15,075 nt of DNA, taken from Fimenecus sp036652055 (GTDB taxonomy: Bacteria; Bacillota; Clostridia; Oscillospirales; Acutalibacteraceae). Below the pieces are notes generated by a model. That model was not told the DNA's origin and ran no database searches. It worked only from the letters and a program-made list of their open reading frames with translations. The stretch covers positions 1 to 15,075 of the forward strand of contig JAVVWP010000035.1 of NCBI GenBank assembly GCA_036652055.1, in the 5' to 3' direction. The translations under genes and the position numbers were made by a program. Shown here piece after piece: positions 13,095 to 15,075 of the stretch (positions are counted from its first letter, which is position 1; every line of letters starts with the position of its first letter).

Positions 13095-14702
13095 ATGAAA
13101 ATTCGCTTTTTGGGTGCAGCACATGAGGTTACAGGTAGCTGTACGCTTTTAACGGTGAACGGAAAAAACATTTTAATTGATTGCGGTATGGAGCAAGGCC
13201 CTGATACCTATGAAAACACAGAGCTTCCAATAGTGCCTGGCGATATTGACTGTCTTTTTTTAACTCATGCCCATATTGACCATTCAGGCAGAATTCCACT
13301 ATTGACATCAAAAGGCTTCAGCGGTGCAATTTATGCAACCGAAGCCACAACAAAGCTTTGTTCAATTATGTTAAAGGATTCGGCTCACATTCAAGAATTT
13401 GAAGCACAGTGGAGAAACAGAAAGGCAAAAAGAGCAGGCAAGCCTGAATTTGTTCCACTTTATACGGTTATGGACGCAGAAGCGGCAATGACTCAGTTTT
13501 CACCATGTGAATATGATGAGCAATATAGAGTGTTTGATGATGTTAAAATCAGATTTACAGATGCAGGTCATCTTTTAGGTTCATCAAGCATTGAAATCAC
13601 AGTAACTGAAGATGGTGAAGATACAAAAATTGTATTTTCAGGGGATATTGGAAATTCAAGCCAACCTATAATCAAAGATCCAAAATATCTCACACAGGCT
13701 GACTATGTTATTATGGAAAGCACCTATGGCGATAGAAGCCACGGTGAGAGAATTGACTATATTTCACAGCTTGTTCCAATTCTTCAAAGAACCTTTGACA
13801 GAGGCGGAAATGTTGTTATTCCATCATTTGCAGTTGGCAGAACTCAAGAGCTATTATATTTCCTTAGAAAAATAAAGACTGATGGTCTTATAAAATATCA
13901 CGATTTCCCAGTTTATGTTGACAGCCCTCTTGCAGTCGAGGCAACTAATATTTTCAACCAAAGTATGGCTGATTTTGATGATGATGCAAAGGCACTTATC
14001 GAAAGTGGAATTAATCCTATTTCGTTTGAGGGACTTCGTGTTTCAGTCACCAGCGACGATTCAAGAATGATAAATGAAGATATGGAGCCAAAAGTAATTA
14101 TTTCAGCCAGTGGAATGTGCGAGGCAGGTAGAATAAGGCACCATTTAAAACACAATCTATGGCGAGAAGAAAGCACAATTCTATTTGTTGGCTACCAAGC
14201 AGCAGGAACTCTCGGCAGAATAATAACAGAGGGTGCAACACAGGTAAAGCTCTTTGATGAAAAAATTCAAATTAATGCCGAAATCTGCCACCTTACAGGA
14301 ATAAGCGGTCACGCTGATGATAACGGCTTAATAAAATGGATAAAAAGCTTTGAAACTCCGATTAAGCAAGTGTTTGTTAATCACGGTGAAGATGAAGTTT
14401 GTGAAATATTTGCAAAAAGGCTTCGTGACGAATTAAACCTCACCGCAGCTGCACCATATAACGGAGCGGAATATGATTTAACTCAAAATGTACTTACCCT
14501 TGAAGGGAATATGAAAAAAATCGAAAAGCCTGTTTATAAAGATGGCGATATGTATAGGCGTAAAAACCCTGCGTTTGACCGTTTGCAAGCGGCAAGCAAG
14601 CGACTTTCATCTGTTATTACCCACAATGAGGGCGGAGCAAATAAAGACCTTGCAAAGCTTGCTGACCAAATTATTGCACTTTGTGATAAGTGGGATAGAT
14701 AG
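13095..14702 (+). CDS. Metallo-beta-lactamase-fold beta-CASP protein, probable RNA nuclease
   Basis: The protein has 535 aa. The MBL domain has two-metal motifs: HAHIDH (58-63), H159 in DAGHLLGS and D184 in FSGDIG. A beta-CASP insert follows, with ESTYGDR (208-214), PSFAVGRTQELL (243-254), SASGMCEAGRIRHHL (337-351) and SGHAD (404-408). This family (CPSF/Int11-like, related to RNase J) acts mostly on RNA in the cytoplasm. Residues ~455-535 are an extra C-terminal segment with Lys/Arg-rich and helical character that I cannot assign. GGAG (13081-13084) lies ten bases before the ATG. The 26-nt gap to ribF, with no terminator, suggests readthrough from the operon. The substrate is unknown, and an exonuclease role is inferred from the family only. 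Confidence 0.88.
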   Translation: MKIRFLGAAHEVTGSCTLLTVNGKNILIDCGMEQGPDTYENTELPIVPGDIDCLFLTHAHIDHSGRIPLLTSKGFSGAIYATEATTKLCSIMLKDSAHIQEFEAQWRNRKAKRAGKPEFVPLYTVMDAEAAMTQFSPCEYDEQYRVFDDVKIRFTDAGHLLGSSSIEITVTEDGEDTKIVFSGDIGNSSQPIIKDPKYLTQADYVIMESTYGDRSHGERIDYISQLVPILQRTFDRGGNVVIPSFAVGRTQELLYFLRKIKTDGLIKYHDFPVYVDSPLAVEATNIFNQSMADFDDDAKALIESGINPISFEGLRVSVTSDDSRMINEDMEPKVIISASGMCEAGRIRHHLKHNLWREESTILFVGYQAAGTLGRIITEGATQVKLFDEKIQINAEICHLTGISGHADDNGLIKWIKSFETPIKQVFVNHGEDEVCEIFAKRLRDELNLTAAAPYNGAEYDLTQNVLTLEGNMKKIEKPVYKDGDMYRRKNPAFDRLQAASKRLSSVITHNEGGANKDLAKLADQIIALCDKWDR

Positions 14703-14724
14703 AGAGATAATGGCAGATTCTGTA

Positions 14725-14752
14725 TTATATTGTCAATTTCAACACAATATAA
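14725..14752 (+). terminator. AT-rich hairpin after the beta-CASP gene, weak terminator candidate
   Basis: TTATATTGT (14725-14733) and ACAATATAA (14744-14752) pair perfectly over 9 bp with a 10-nt loop, 22 nt after the stop. The stem is almost all A/T and the following ATTTAATTT is not a clean T-run, so termination would be poor. Confidence 0.35.
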
Positions 14753-14792
14753 ATTTAATTTACGAAAAATATATTAAAGTACAACAAAACGC

Positions 14793-14821
14793 TTGACAAA
14801 ATTTTAAGGATGATGTATAAA
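14793..14821 (+). promoter_or_regulatory. Strong promoter for the right-end gene
   Basis: A perfect TTGACA (14793-14798), a 17-bp spacer and TATAAA (14816-14821). Transcription would start near 14828, giving a leader of about 125 nt before the next large gene. Confidence 0.8.
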
Positions 14822-14856
14822 TAATATTAAGGACAATTATTAAGGAGATGATTCCA

Positions 14857-14877
14857 ATGGGCAATATCATTTTATAA
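14857..14877 (+). CDS. Six-codon leader ORF
   Basis: ATG-GGC-AAT-ATC-ATT-TTA-TAA (MGNIIL) has an excellent AAGGAG (14842-14847) nine bases upstream, as good as that of the next gene. It is either a regulatory leader peptide or the start of a broken small gene: a -1 shift at the T4 run would extend the frame to a TAA at 14937-14939. The 14878-14941 stretch otherwise holds no recognised riboswitch. Confidence 0.4.
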   Translation: MGNIIL

Positions 14878-14954
14878 ATTCTCACAATGGAATAAATGCA
14901 TTCACAGCTAAGGTTCATACTACAGGGGCGGGTCGATAATTAAGGAGGAAAAAG

Positions 14955-15075
14955 ATGAAAAAGAAGACAATTATAATCCTTGCGGTTAGCTTTTTTGTAC
15001 TTGTGATAGCTGCAGGCTCCCTTACATATGTCGCTTATAATCCAAAACTTGAGGTTATAGTTACTCCTATAAAAA
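14955..15075 (+). CDS. N-terminus of membrane-anchored or secreted protein (truncated by window)
   Basis: Forty codons are visible. Lys-rich MKKK is followed by a hydrophobic segment TIIILAVSFFVLVIAAGSLTY (~5-25), then YNPKLEVIVTPIK as the frame leaves the window. This is a signal peptide or signal anchor with the bulk of the protein outside. AAGGAGG (14942-14948) sits six bases before the ATG. There is too little sequence to assign a family. Confidence 0.8.
   Translation, partial: MKKKTIIILAVSFFVLVIAAGSLTYVAYNPKLEVIVTPIK

Noticed and set aside
14542..14796. 84-codon plus-strand open frame overlapping the end of the beta-CASP gene
   Set aside because: It lies in another frame of a well-supported gene and lacks a ribosome binding site; the promoter at 14793 lies at its end.
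14878..14941. Riboswitch upstream of the right-end gene
   Set aside because: I compared it by eye with c-di-GMP, preQ1, TPP, ZTP, fluoride and guanidine motifs and found none of their conserved cores.

Overview
The window looks like a chromosomal segment of an AT-rich, low-GC Gram-positive bacterium of the class Clostridia, probably a gut-type Oscillospiraceae/Ruminococcaceae relative. This placement is inferred from three things: strong AGGAGG-type ribosome binding sites with TTGACA/TATAAT promoters, a sortase-type (VPQTG) surface protein, and the Firmicutes gene order rimP-nusA-ylxR-ylxQ-infB-rbfA-nrnA-truB-ribF. The species cannot be named from the sequence alone.

Left flank (1-860): the C-terminal part of an IS4-type transposase, then a gene-free stretch carrying three small hairpin repeats that are visibly GC-richer than their surroundings. 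Next (828-3480) is a two-gene catabolic unit. It has an extended -10 promoter with an operator-like palindrome over the -35, then nagA (GlcNAc-6-phosphate deacetylase), then a signal-peptide-less GH18 glycoside hydrolase. It ends at a strong, probably bidirectional terminator that also serves the convergent gene. That gene (3504-4337, minus strand) encodes a secreted, Thr-rich, cell-wall-anchored protein with a very good promoter. A divergent 59-codon gene (4541-4720) follows.

The core (4728-13068) is the conserved translation/RNA operon. RimP matures the 30S subunit and NusA controls elongation and termination. YlxR and YlxQ are small RNA-binding proteins. InfB is IF-2, RbfA is a 30S maturation factor, NrnA degrades nano-RNA, TruB makes Psi55 in tRNA, and RibF makes FMN and FAD. 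From nrnA to ribF, and from ylxR to infB, genes overlap by 4-20 nt, so translational coupling is likely. The four non-coding gaps all contain inverted repeats: a GNRA-capped hairpin before rimP, a hairpin before nusA, a roughly 400-bp tandem array of about 115-bp imperfect palindromes between nusA and ylxR, and two related hairpins between infB and rbfA. The array inside an essential operon is the most unusual thing in the window.

Right flank (13095-15075): a beta-CASP metallo-beta-lactamase-fold protein (probable RNA nuclease) closely follows ribF. After it comes a new promoter unit with a six-codon leader ORF and the first 40 codons of a membrane-anchored or secreted protein that runs off the window. 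I saw no tRNA, rRNA, CRISPR array or defence system.
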